Origin: Streptomyces sp. NBC_01498
GTDB lineage: Bacteria; Actinomycetota; Actinomycetes; Streptomycetales; Streptomycetaceae
Direction of reading: 5' to 3'
Assembly (NCBI RefSeq): GCF_036327775.1
Contig: NZ_CP109598.1
Span: forward strand, 1,364,001-1,428,000
DNA: 64,000 nucleotides
Made by a program: the position numbers and the translations under genes. Positions 9,201-15,973 of the stretch are shown in pieces (position 1 is the first letter of the stretch; each line of letters opens with the position of its first letter). Under the pieces are notes generated by a model. The model saw only the letters and a program-made list of their open reading frames with translations. It was not told the DNA's origin and searched no databases.

Positions 9201-9261
9201 GCTCGGTCAGTTCGCTCAGCCGTTCCAGTGCCTCGTCGCCGGGACCCTTGCGTGTCGTCAT
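6250..9261 (-). CDS. trypsin-like protease / STAND-type NTPase / TPR fusion protein
   Basis: A 1003-residue, apparently cytoplasmic protein with three parts. (1) Residues 20-210: chymotrypsin-fold protease with a full triad, His49 in TCAHVV, Asp90 in FPDLAEVRL and Ser162 in GFSGGPV. (2) About 255-600: P-loop NTPase with Walker A APGGSGKT (286-293), Walker B CLVVFDY (341-347) and a sensor-like arginine in LRVLLLARSE, as in STAND/NACHT-like switches. (3) About 600-1000: helical repeats, many TPR-like (YAAALHNLSLLKHRSGDTES, AVALYRQAVE). The start ATG 9261 has GGGGAG six bases upstream. The likely logic is that the repeats sense a partner, the NTPase switches and the protease is unleashed; this is inferred from related conflict-system proteins. 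It heads an operon with the NUDIX gene. Confidence 0.88.
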   Translation of the reverse strand: MTTRKGPGDEALERLSELTERNAVAIMDGDEFCGTGFLVSPDTLLTCAHVVAGRDGSGLAATVGGRDVAIEVVRLMPEERGRGDIYGFPDLAEVRLTDPAEDLGGVWLGARGPAQGASVSVHGFSDDTLEPGVQPDTLRLTVAGRSGRFVRLQWDQVVPGFSGGPVLDTATGRVCGVLKATRDERGVSGGWLIPVDAVEECTPGLLRRNHAAHRPGTLWFDLVGDREGCQAKLFAPDPGGPVRGVGTTPARMLAHGAMPFVDRPELGELTNWCYETDEQLLRLLYAPGGSGKTRLAAELCRRLRATGWTAGFAGEAFLGDSRRPERWLEHLSTALVAGFSCLVVFDYAQARLGDISTVMEHVRRHHPGATLRVLLLARSEEPLWRALREEFRNKHIDDWALRGASSRSLPRTLSTDPATLVTEAFGEFARLLDCSWVPMPPSLVDGAGRQDSILTMLASALDAVLTLRRREEWKESDDPLADIVVHEIKGWFMVLADSIGTSGALAGSTGERVADGLLLVPTLARRRDRPELTALLTSVRGRAFPDQPPVNAIAVQACLRTLYPAEEADHVAPLEPDRLGEILVRRVLAEPQSSGDNVGYLGAVLDASPLRDEQTRTRAVLDTLDVLARARGCTTVGRVADHPAHAVLDRALARLVKGDPRALVPALVTVGARVPHAEPLADLLEPVLQECDTDLLLLVEPRLPGYPSGLSSLSALVLGRLLRIPDAGSGDDDRLVRLRRLRGYSLRLEESGRRDDALPAADEAVVLSRDLVRRSARYQSHYAAALHNLSLLKHRSGDTESALGLSVEAVALYRQAVESDPAVRHRSLMDTAGALGLLALLRLGDDQVNGAARDAAEAVVLCGQVPQGALDHDVYLSCLGVLSACRHRTGLTEEALDSSAQAVEHLEALVGLRPGRYLAGLPDTLQRHGVGLIRAGRFGEAYRALSRAATERAALPVRQTPHLRVQQREVLDVLLQFSTEFDDFAHERSSWAQMRAELDDRAS

Positions 9262-9454
9262 CCATCTCCCCCGAGCGCGGACTCGCACCACGACGCCCCG
9301 TCAGTTGACGTCTCCGGCCGATTCTGCCGGTGTGTCGGCCACGGCACGACCGTGTTCCTCACATACGCGTTCCTCGTATACGCGCGCTCCCCTTCGCCGC
9401 CGGACCCCGCCGTCCCGTGGGCCGCCGGGCGGCCGGTGTGGCAGAGTCGTGCCG

Positions 9455-11158
9455 GTGGATGAGCTGCGACCGCACGATCCGGCGCGCATAGGCGCGTGGC
9501 AGATTCTCGCCCGGCTCGGCGCGGGGGGTATGGGACAGGTCTACCTGGGCCGTTCGCCCGGCGGGCGGCTGGTGGCCGTGAAGGTGATCCGGGACGAGAT
9601 CAGTGACCATCCGGAGTCGATGGCCCGCTTCCGGCGCGAGGCGGCGACCATGGAGGCCGTACGCAGCCCGTACTCCGCCCAGTTGATCGAGGCGTCGCTG
9701 GACGCGCCGCCGTACTGGCTGGCCACCGAGTACGTGCCGGGGCCCACGCTGCGGGAGGCCGTGCGCGTGAGCGGGCCCTTCCCGGCGGAGAGCGCCCTGC
9801 GGCTGTTCGCCGCGCTCGCCGAGGGGCTGGCCACGGTGCATGTGCACGGGGTGACGCACCGGGACCTGAAGCCGCAGAACGTGATCCTCGCGCCGCAGGG
9901 ACCGCAGTTGATCGATTTCGGTATCGCCCGGGGGCTGGAGTGGACGGCCCTCACCCAGGCCGGGACGGCGCCGGGGACGCCCGGTTACGCCGCGCCGGAG
10001 GTCCTCATGCGCAACGAGGTCGGCCCGGCCGCCGACGTCTTCGCGCTCGGGGCGACGATCGCCGCCGCCGCGACGGGCCGGCCGCCGTACGGCGGCGGGG
10101 ACGCCTCCGTGGTGAGCTACCGCACCGTGCACGAGGACATCGACCTGACGGGCGTACGGGACGACCTGGCCGCGCTGATCCGGCGCTGTGTCGCCAAGAA
10201 CCCGGCGGAGCGGCCCGCGTTGGCGGCCGTGATCGCCGACTGCGCGGTGGACTCGGCGCTGACGGCCGACGCGCACTACCGCGAGGTGGCGCGTGACACC
10301 GATCCCGTACCGGGGCGCGGGCCGGTGCATCCGTCGGCCGGGGCCGGTGACCCGGACCGCCCCGGGACCACCCCGTACGCCGTGCCGGACCGGCAGCCGG
10401 CCACCTCCGTACCCCGCCGGTCCCGCCGGGGCGCGCTCGTGGCGTGCGCGGTGGCGGCGCTTCTCGTGCCCGTGGCGCTGTGGCAGTTCACCGACCCCGG
10501 CGACGACGATTCGGAGCCCGGGGCGGGCCCCGTCACCGGGTCCACGGTGTCCGGGACCGCCACGCCGCGACCCACCGCCGAGGACACAGAGGACAGCGAG
10601 AAGGACAAGGCCGACGAGGAAAAACCGGCGGGGCCGCCGGACCACCTTCTGAACGGCGGTGTCACGGAGGAGCGCTGGGCCCTGTCGGACGATTCGTACG
10701 AGTCGTCCCACGGAATCGGCCGCTGCGATCCGACGAGCATCGCCGGCTTCGGGTCACCGAACTTCCAGTCGTCCGTGTCGCACACCACCGGCTCGGGCAC
10801 CGCGTCGATGTCCGTGCGCCCCGAGGGCACCGGAAGCGGGAAGCGTCCCGCGCCGTACTACGTGTCCGTAGGGGTACGCCCGCCGCACGAGACCGACCGC
10901 ACGACCGGCCGCCCGCTCAGCTCGAAGAGCAAGGGCATCGGTTTCACCAGCAAACCGGTCGACCTGTACTCGCGGTGGTCCAAGGGCGGGAGTCTCACCT
11001 TCCGCTACCCCGACGACTTCCGGGCCCACTTCGGTTCGCGGACCGTGGACGCGATCCCGGTGAGCGCCGACCGGGGGGACTGGACCGTGGTGATCTACCA
11101 TGTGGAAGGCGGACCGACGGAGTTCCGGACCATCTCCTGCAGCGGCTTTCACGCCTAG
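9455..11158 (+). CDS. membrane-anchored Ser/Thr protein kinase (PASTA-less)
   Basis: About 567 residues. Residues 10-270 are a Hanks-type kinase: glycine loop GAGGMGQVYLG, catalytic lysine in VAVKVIRDE, catalytic loop HRDLKPQNVI, metal-binding DFGIAR and substrate site PGYAAPEV, so it should be active. A Pro/Arg-rich linker is followed by one membrane helix at about 325-344 (RGALVACAVAALLVPVALWQ), a Thr/Glu/Lys-rich extracellular stalk and a C-terminal outer domain of about 190 residues with two spaced cysteines (GRCDPTS and ISCSGFHA) and no PASTA repeats. Start choice is GTG 9455; GTG 9449 is possible and neither has a strong ribosome site. It is divergent from the trypsin/NTPase gene (193 bases between starts), which might make it part of the same regulatory locus. 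Confidence 0.88.
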   Translation: MDELRPHDPARIGAWQILARLGAGGMGQVYLGRSPGGRLVAVKVIRDEISDHPESMARFRREAATMEAVRSPYSAQLIEASLDAPPYWLATEYVPGPTLREAVRVSGPFPAESALRLFAALAEGLATVHVHGVTHRDLKPQNVILAPQGPQLIDFGIARGLEWTALTQAGTAPGTPGYAAPEVLMRNEVGPAADVFALGATIAAAATGRPPYGGGDASVVSYRTVHEDIDLTGVRDDLAALIRRCVAKNPAERPALAAVIADCAVDSALTADAHYREVARDTDPVPGRGPVHPSAGAGDPDRPGTTPYAVPDRQPATSVPRRSRRGALVACAVAALLVPVALWQFTDPGDDDSEPGAGPVTGSTVSGTATPRPTAEDTEDSEKDKADEEKPAGPPDHLLNGGVTEERWALSDDSYESSHGIGRCDPTSIAGFGSPNFQSSVSHTTGSGTASMSVRPEGTGSGKRPAPYYVSVGVRPPHETDRTTGRPLSSKSKGIGFTSKPVDLYSRWSKGGSLTFRYPDDFRAHFGSRTVDAIPVSADRGDWTVVIYHVEGGPTEFRTISCSGFHA

Positions 11159-11508
11159 GCACTGTCCGAACGTGTGCCGCCCCGAGCTTGTCGCGTCTGA
11201 TTTCCGGTCCCGGCCGGGTCCCCGAGTGAAGAGTTTCGACCCGCTCGGGTATGGACCCGGAGAACCGGGGTACCAGGTGCGGCGGTATTGGCGTTCGGGA
11301 AGACGGTGATGTCGTGCGAGGCCCGCACTTCGCGGGACCCACGCACGGTCCGTACTCCGCACCCACCGCTGAGAGCCGGACCCGGCTCGCGGCACCCCAC
11401 AAGGGGCCGGAACAGGCCGGGCACCGGAACGACAGGACATCCGCAAAGGCGCGGAACGGCTCTGTCTGCCTTGTTGGCGATCACCCACGACGAGGAAGGC
11501 ACCTGCCC
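11159..11508. other. 350-bp gap, no gene seen
   Basis: No convincing coding sequence. The frame of the downstream DUF2267 gene stays open through here, but the codons look like noise and the only good ribosome site (GAGGAAGG at about 11491) is at the end. The stretch probably holds the promoter and leader of the downstream gene; no clear -10/-35 pair was found. Confidence 0.4.
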
Positions 11509-12045
11509 ATGTATTTCCAGGCCGCAGCAGCTTCATCGAAGGTCATGACGTTCGACCGGATGCTTGAGAAGGTCCGTTACGAGGGCGCGTACCCGACGCG
11601 CGAGCGCGCCGAGGAGTCGGTGACCCACGTACTGACCGCTCTGGGACGGCAGCTCGCCGGCGGCGAGCGCGCCTCCCTGGCCGCCCGTCTGCCCGCCGAG
11701 GCCGCTCGCCTGCTCGGCGCCGGCGCCCCGGCCGAGCCCCTCACCGGCCAGGAGTTCGTGAGAGAACTCGCCGCCCGCACCGGCGGCACCCCCGCCACCA
11801 CGCGCTGGGACACCAGCACGGTGCTCACGCTCGTCGGGCACCTCGCCGGAAGCGATGTCCTCGGCCAGGTCCTCACGCAGCTGCCGCCCGGCTATCCGCT
11901 GCTGTTCGGCCGCGCCGAGCTCACCCAGGCCGCGCGGCGGCGGAGCGACAGCGGCTCCCTGCCCGGCGCGCACCGGACACTGCCCCGGCCGCCCAAGCCC
12001 GCGGGCGTGATCGCGGACGTCGCCACGGCGGGGTGCGGGCGGTAG
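11509..12045 (+). CDS. DUF2267 domain protein
   Basis: 178 residues. The DUF2267 pattern is clear: MTFDRMLEKVRYEGAYPTRE, then ESVTHVLTALGRQLAGGE, LPAEAARLLG and QEFVRELAARTG, with a second copy of the helix-rich module ending in VLGQVLTQLPPGYPLLFG. The domain is an all-helical repeat of unknown function, frequent in actinomycetes. The start ATG 11509 is nine bases after GAGGAAGG; a Met twelve codons later (in KVMTFDRM) is the other possible start. The C-terminal 30 residues are Arg/Pro-rich and probably disordered. A strong hairpin follows. Confidence 0.82.
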   Translation: MYFQAAAASSKVMTFDRMLEKVRYEGAYPTRERAEESVTHVLTALGRQLAGGERASLAARLPAEAARLLGAGAPAEPLTGQEFVRELAARTGGTPATTRWDTSTVLTLVGHLAGSDVLGQVLTQLPPGYPLLFGRAELTQAARRRSDSGSLPGAHRTLPRPPKPAGVIADVATAGCGR

Positions 12046-12059
12046 CCCAGCCGTACAAC

Positions 12060-12104
12060 GGCCCGCCGTCTCCGGGGAGTTCGTCCCCCCCGGGGCGGCG
12101 GGCC
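12060..12104. terminator. bidirectional terminator between convergent genes
   Basis: GGCCCGCCG (12060-12068) pairs with CGGCGGGCC (12096-12104), and the interior CCGGGG/CCCCGG can extend the structure. It lies 15 bases after the DUF2267 stop and 38 bases from the stop of the convergent gene at 12142. Confidence 0.65.
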
Positions 12105-12141
12105 GGCCCATGTCCGGGCCGGTGCGACGGGTGGGGCCCCG

Positions 12142-12858
12142 TTACGACCGGCCGCCGCCCGCACCCGGTTCCGTGGCGAGCGGGAGGTCGTCGGGGAGGG
12201 TGTCGACCGGGCGCGGGATCGGGCCGAAGTCGTGGTCCGGGCTGTCCACCGGGAGGCGGTTGATCAGCGCCTCCAGCCGCGCCGGGAGGGTGGGGCGGCG
12301 CCCCGTACGGCACTGGGCCAGGAGCCGGTGGCGTACCCGCTCCGGCAGCAGGGAGCCCCGGAGGACCGGGGGCGGGACGGGGGTCGGTGCGTGCAGGTTG
12401 CGGGCCTGGTCGCGCCAGTACGTGGCGTCGCTGAACTCGGCGCGGCGCTGGTGCGCGAGATACAGGCAGAAGGCCGCGGTGCGGTTGCCGCCGCCCGCCG
12501 CGAACTGCCACCAGAACTGGGCGGCGTCGTGGTCCCCCGTGAGATGGAGCAGGGCCGCGAACACGACCGCGCCCTCGGGGTCGGGCCGTTCCTCGTCCAC
12601 CAGTCGTCCGAGGGCGCTCGCCGCCTGCGGGGTGTCGACGATCAGTGCGACCGCGAGGTCCAGGTCCCGGTCCGCCTGTTCGTGGGCGGCGGGGTCCTCG
12701 CGCGGGGCGTCGGGGCCGGCGGACGGGGCCACCGCCGGGGCGGGGGCGGTGACCCGCCGCCGGGCGGCCTCGATGTCGTAGTCGTCGTAGGTGTGGGTGA
12801 GGACTTCCGCCTGCTCCAGCCGGGCGCTGAGGGAGGCGTGGTCGTCGGTACGGCGCAC
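12142..12858 (-). CDS. uncharacterised protein co-transcribed with sigma factor (SEL1/TPR-like C-terminus)
   Basis: 238 residues from GTG 12858, preceded by AGAGAG and lying 11 bases after the sigma-factor stop, so the two are one transcript. The N-terminal third is polar with YDDYDIEAARRRV. The middle has DRDLDLAVALIVDTPQAASA, then DPEGAVVFAALLHLTGDHDA and a stretch with FWWQFAAGGGNRTAAFCLYL, helix pairs spaced like SEL1/TPR repeats. Genes in this position in Streptomyces often modulate the sigma factor. No zinc-binding anti-sigma motif (HxxxCxxC) is present, so an anti-sigma role is only a possibility. Confidence 0.65.
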   Translation of the reverse strand: MRRTDDHASLSARLEQAEVLTHTYDDYDIEAARRRVTAPAPAVAPSAGPDAPREDPAAHEQADRDLDLAVALIVDTPQAASALGRLVDEERPDPEGAVVFAALLHLTGDHDAAQFWWQFAAGGGNRTAAFCLYLAHQRRAEFSDATYWRDQARNLHAPTPVPPPVLRGSLLPERVRHRLLAQCRTGRRPTLPARLEALINRLPVDSPDHDFGPIPRPVDTLPDDLPLATEPGAGGGRS

Positions 12859-12869
12859 GTCTGCTCTCT

Positions 12870-13472
12870 CTACTCTGCCGTCTCGCGCGTTCCGGTGCCG
12901 GACCCGCTCGTTCCGGTGTCGTACAGGTCGAGGTGGCGCGCGAGGCGGCGCCGCGCGTGCCGTACCTGTGAGCGTACGGTGGCCGCGTCGATGCCCAGGT
13001 ACTCCGCGACCTGTTCCTCCTCCACGCCGAGGACGAAACGCAGCACGACGACGTCGTACTGACGCTCCGGCAGGCCCGCGATGGCGGCGTACAGCCCGAG
13101 TTCGTCCGCCAGCAGGTCCGCCCCGTCGCGCGTCCGGTCCAGGAACATCTTCCCGATCGCGGCGTGGAAGGCGGCGGTGTCCACCAGGGCCGGGTGCAGT
13201 CCGCGCGCGTCCAGCCACCGTCTGATCTCTTCCTTGAGCACCGCCCACGCGTAGCGGGGCACCGACTCCTGTGCCAGGACGTGCTGCCAGTGCCGTCCGA
13301 GGCGGGCGGCGACGGCGTCGACCACCGACTCGGCCGCGGCCCGGCCGCCGATCTGCGTGTGCGCGTAGCGCATCCAGAGCCTGCGGTGGTGGTCGTGGAA
13401 GGCGTCGAAGGTCAGGCCGAGCCGTCCGATGCGTTCGTACATGTCCCGCGTGTGGGGCGTCGGGACAATCAT
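12870..13472 (-). CDS. ECF-like RNA polymerase sigma factor
   Basis: 200 residues. Region 2-like helices lie in residues 20-100 (FDAFHDHHRRLWMRYAHTQI, AWAVLKEEIRRWLD). Region 4 is clear at about 135-185: GLPERQYDVVVLRFVLGVEE, then VAEYLGIDAATVRSQVRHAR, a helix-turn-helix with the usual LP...VVLRF signature. The ATG at 13472 shares a base with the TGA of the small upstream ORF (TGATG), which implies translational coupling and supports this start over the Met ten codons later. It is followed 11 bases on by the TPR-like gene. Region 2 is divergent, so promoter specificity cannot be read. Confidence 0.85.
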   Translation of the reverse strand: MIVPTPHTRDMYERIGRLGLTFDAFHDHHRRLWMRYAHTQIGGRAAAESVVDAVAARLGRHWQHVLAQESVPRYAWAVLKEEIRRWLDARGLHPALVDTAAFHAAIGKMFLDRTRDGADLLADELGLYAAIAGLPERQYDVVVLRFVLGVEEEQVAEYLGIDAATVRSQVRHARRRLARHLDLYDTGTSGSGTGTRETAE

Positions 13473-13681
13473 CAGAGCCCGCTCCCGTGCGCGGGGACCG
13501 ACCCGCGCCGCCGGCGGGGGGCGCCCAACGGCGCGCGGGGAGCGGCCCGTTGGCAGTGGGGGTGGTGCGCTCCGGCGCGCGCTACCGCGGCCGGAAAGCG
13601 CCGGGGAGCGGACCGTAACGCTCGGGCGCGGATCCGGACGGCGTCGTACCGCGCCGCCACGGCTTCCAGATCGAGTTCCAC
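13472..13681 (-). CDS. small ORF (69 aa) translationally coupled to sigma factor
   Basis: GTG 13681 is preceded by AAGGA five bases upstream, and the stop TGA overlaps the ATG of the sigma factor. The N-terminal 23 residues (VELDLEAVAARYDAVRIRAR) look like a regular helix with heptad-like hydrophobics; the C-terminal half is Arg/Pro/Ala-rich and unremarkable. I do not recognise a family. It could be a short regulatory protein or only a coupling leader. Confidence 0.5.
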   Translation of the reverse strand: MELDLEAVAARYDAVRIRARALRSAPRRFPAAVARAGAHHPHCQRAAPRAPLGAPRRRRGSVPAHGSGL

Positions 13682-14029
13682 GGATGTCCTTGTTGGGTGG
13701 GCACCGAGCCGCTCCGCAGGAGGACGTCGGTGTGAGACACGGTGTCTCGCGTTCGTCGGTCGGTCGACCGGGCGCTCGGGGCGGTCCGGCGGGCCGCTTC
13801 CCCGAGCATTCTCGCAGACAGTAATAGTACGACTACGGGCCCGCTAGGGGCAGGCAAATTCCTTAAGCACGTTCCCCGTTCGCATGCGTGTACCCCCAAC
13901 GTCCGTGCGGGCACGCCCTGTTCGTACGGTTGTCCCCATACCGTCGTGGGCAGTGAACCGCGACGGAGGCGTGCCGCCGGACCGGCGCGCACACCACCGA
14001 GACGACACCGAGGCACCTGGGGGCGCGGC
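13682..14029. other. divergent control region, no gene seen
   Basis: 348 bases between the small sigma-linked ORF (-) and the methyltransferase (+). It is comparatively A/T-rich around 13815-13870, with a possible -10 (TACTAT) on the minus strand, and carries the palindrome at 13734-13748. Confidence 0.45.
13734..13748. promoter_or_regulatory. perfect palindrome GAGACAC-G-GTGTCTC
   Basis: Seven-base arms around a single G, 53 bases upstream of the GTG of the sigma-linked small ORF. Symmetric and short, it looks like a dimeric repressor site rather than a terminator. The binding protein is unknown. Confidence 0.5.
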
Positions 14030-14848
14030 ATGACGGACAACGGCACGGTGGACCTGAAACTGGACGAGGCGCACTCGGCGCGGATGTACGACTACTACCT
14101 CGGCGGCACGACCAACTTCCCCGCCGACCGGGAGGCCGCCGGCAAGGCACTCGCCGCGTTCCCCTCCCTCCTCGCCACGGCCCGGATCAACCGGCGCTTC
14201 ATGCAGCGCTCCACCCGGTATCTCGCCGAGCGGGGCGCCACCCAGTTCTTCGACATCGGGACCGGTATCCCCACCTCGCCCAATCTGCACGAGATCGCAC
14301 AGGCGACGACGCCCTCGGCGCACGTGGTCTACACCGACAACGACCCGATCGTCCTGGCCCATGCCCGCGCGCTGCTGCACAGCCGTCCCGAGGGGCGCAC
14401 CGCCTACGTCCACGCGGATGTCACCGATCCCGCCGCGCTCCTGGCCACGCCGGACATCCGCGCGACGCTCGACTTCACCAGACCGATCGCGCTGAGTCTC
14501 AACGCGCTGCTGCACTTCGTCACCGACGACCGCGTCGAGGGCGGTGCCCACGGCATCGTCGAGCGCCTCAAGGACGCCCTGCCGTCGGGCAGCACCCTCA
14601 CCATCACGCATGTCACCCCCGATTTCGACCCCGAGGGCATCGCCCGGCTCACCGGCGCCTACCGCGCCTCGGGCACGCCGGGCCAGGCGCGGTCCCACGC
14701 GGACATCGTCCGCCTGTTCGACGGCTGGGAGCTGCTGGAGCCCGGCGTCGTACCGAGCCAGCGGTGGCGGCCCGACCCCGACGACCACGCGGACAACATC
14801 ACGGACACGGAGGCCGCCTGCTACGCCGGGATAGCCCGCAAGCCGTGA
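14030..14848 (+). CDS. SAM-dependent methyltransferase, DUF574 / Methyltransf_19 family
   Basis: 272 residues. This Streptomyces-expanded family (PF04672) is recognised from SARMYDYYLGGTTNFPADRE at the start, QRSTRYLAERGATQFFDIGT then GIPTSPN (the SAM-binding glycine motif), VVYTDNDPIVLAHARALL (acidic residue for the ribose) and IALSLNALLHFVTDD. The start ATG 14030 gives the usual MTDNGTVDLKLDEAHSARMY N-terminus. The substrate is unknown for most members. It stands alone: the sigma locus is divergent upstream and a repeat-rich intergenic stretch follows. Confidence 0.9.
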   Translation: MTDNGTVDLKLDEAHSARMYDYYLGGTTNFPADREAAGKALAAFPSLLATARINRRFMQRSTRYLAERGATQFFDIGTGIPTSPNLHEIAQATTPSAHVVYTDNDPIVLAHARALLHSRPEGRTAYVHADVTDPAALLATPDIRATLDFTRPIALSLNALLHFVTDDRVEGGAHGIVERLKDALPSGSTLTITHVTPDFDPEGIARLTGAYRASGTPGQARSHADIVRLFDGWELLEPGVVPSQRWRPDPDDHADNITDTEAACYAGIARKP

Positions 14849-14880
14849 GGGCCGAGCCGTAGACCCCGGACCGGACCGGA

Positions 14881-15006
14881 CCGGTCCGCATCGGCGCCGC
14901 GGGCCTTCCCCGGGGACCGGACCCGGTCCGCATCGGCGCCGCGGGCCTCCCCCGGAGACCGGCCCCGACTCCGGTTCCGATCCCGGTCCCGGTTCCGATC
15001 CCGGTC
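14881..15006. repeat. two short direct repeat pairs in a convergent intergenic gap
   Basis: A 25-bp unit with core GGTCCGCATCGGCGCCGCGG is identical at 14881-14905 and 14923-14947 (period 42). Directly after, an 18-bp unit CCGGTTCCGATCCCGGTC is duplicated in tandem at 14971-14988 and 14989-15006. The array fills the 170 bases between the methyltransferase and the UPF0016 gene. Confidence 0.8.
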
Positions 15007-15018
15007 TCCGGCTCCGGC

Positions 15019-15600
15019 TCAGCCGACGAACGCCTCGATCAGCGTCCAGACGGCCAGGGCGGCCATGCACGCGGCGCCGATGCGCTTCACGGTCCTGAGC
15101 GGGACCCGCCGGGCGATGAAGCGGCCCGCCAGCAGGGCCAGGGCGGAGACCGACATCAGCGCGAGGAGCGAGCCGATCGCGGTCGGCACCCAGCCGTTGC
15201 TCGCGGCCAGGTTGGCGGTGGTGATCTGGGTGAGGTCGCCCCACTCGCTGATGAAGACGGCCATGAACGCGGTGGTGTAGACGGGCCAGAAGCCGGTGAC
15301 GACGGAGCCCGCGCCCTCCTCGTCGTCCTCGTCCCCGCCGCGCAGCAGCACGACGGCGCCGAACGCGAACAGGGCGGCGGAGACGAGCTTGACGGCCACT
15401 TCCGGGAGCATCCCGAGCAGGCTTCCGGCGCCGACGGCGATCGCGACGTGCACGGCGAAGGCGGTGGAGGTGCCGAACCATACGTACAGCGGGCGCATCC
15501 GGGTGCCCATGGCCAGGGAGGCGAACATGGTCTTGTCGGGGAGTTCCGCGAGGAAGATCAGCCCGAAGGCGGTGAGGAGCGCCAGGGGGTCGAAGGACAT
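15019..15600 (-). CDS. TMEM165/GDT1 (UPF0016) family manganese exporter
   Basis: 193 residues and six predicted membrane helices in two three-helix halves. Each half carries the family signature: ELPDKT near residue 19 (the actinobacterial form of E-x-G-D-K-T) and EWGDLTQ in the second half. A Gly/Asp/Glu-rich cytosolic loop (GGDEDDEEGAG) separates them. Family members export Mn2+ (or Ca2+) from the cytoplasm. ATG 15600 was chosen because MSFDPLALLTAFGLIFLAEL is the normal N-terminus; the longer frame would run into the riboswitch leader. The Mn2+ riboswitch just upstream agrees with the assignment. Confidence 0.92.
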   Translation of the reverse strand: MSFDPLALLTAFGLIFLAELPDKTMFASLAMGTRMRPLYVWFGTSTAFAVHVAIAVGAGSLLGMLPEVAVKLVSAALFAFGAVVLLRGGDEDDEEGAGSVVTGFWPVYTTAFMAVFISEWGDLTQITTANLAASNGWVPTAIGSLLALMSVSALALLAGRFIARRVPLRTVKRIGAACMAALAVWTLIEAFVG

Positions 15601-15725
15601 GTGCGTGCTTTCTGCTGGGGCCGGGCCGTCGGCTCGTACGGCACCCAGCGGGGCGACGGGAGGAACCACTCGGCCCGGCACGACGGCCCTCCCGCGCGGA
15701 AACGCGGAACGGATCATGCCTTGGC

Positions 15726-15828
15726 CGAAGGTCTCGTCCGCCCCGCAGTGACCGCGGTGGCCCGGTGGCCGGGGCGCCCGGAGGCGCCCAGTGTGTCGAC
15801 CAGCGGTTCTCGGGACTACTCCCCTTCG
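15726..15828 (-). promoter_or_regulatory. yybP-ykoY (Mn2+) riboswitch
   Basis: Read on the minus strand, the leader starts with CGAAGGGGAGTAG and ends with GACGAGACCTTCGG. The first and last parts form the P1 stem CGAAGG/CCTTCG (15823-15828 with 15726-15731), and GGGGAGTAG and GAGACCTTC are conserved core elements of this class. Internal GC-rich arms can make the coaxial hairpins. A possible -10, TAGGGT, lies at 15838-15843, just upstream of the aptamer. The expression platform is probably the 120 bases before ATG 15600. Mn2+ binding is expected to switch on the exporter. Confidence 0.85.
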
Positions 15829-15973
15829 CTGCCGGACACCCTAACAGGCGGGGCGGGAGGGGCCGGGCCGCCCCGACCCTCCACCACCCCCTGACCCGCC
15901 GCCCGCGCCCGGGTACGCCGCCCACGGTCGCGCCGCCGCCGGGTGCGGGCCGTCCACCGGGCGTACGGCCCGC

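Noticed and set aside
12859..13248. 368-residue form of the TPR-like protein
   Set aside because: The upstream part reads the sigma factor gene out of frame; GTG 12858 has a ribosome site.
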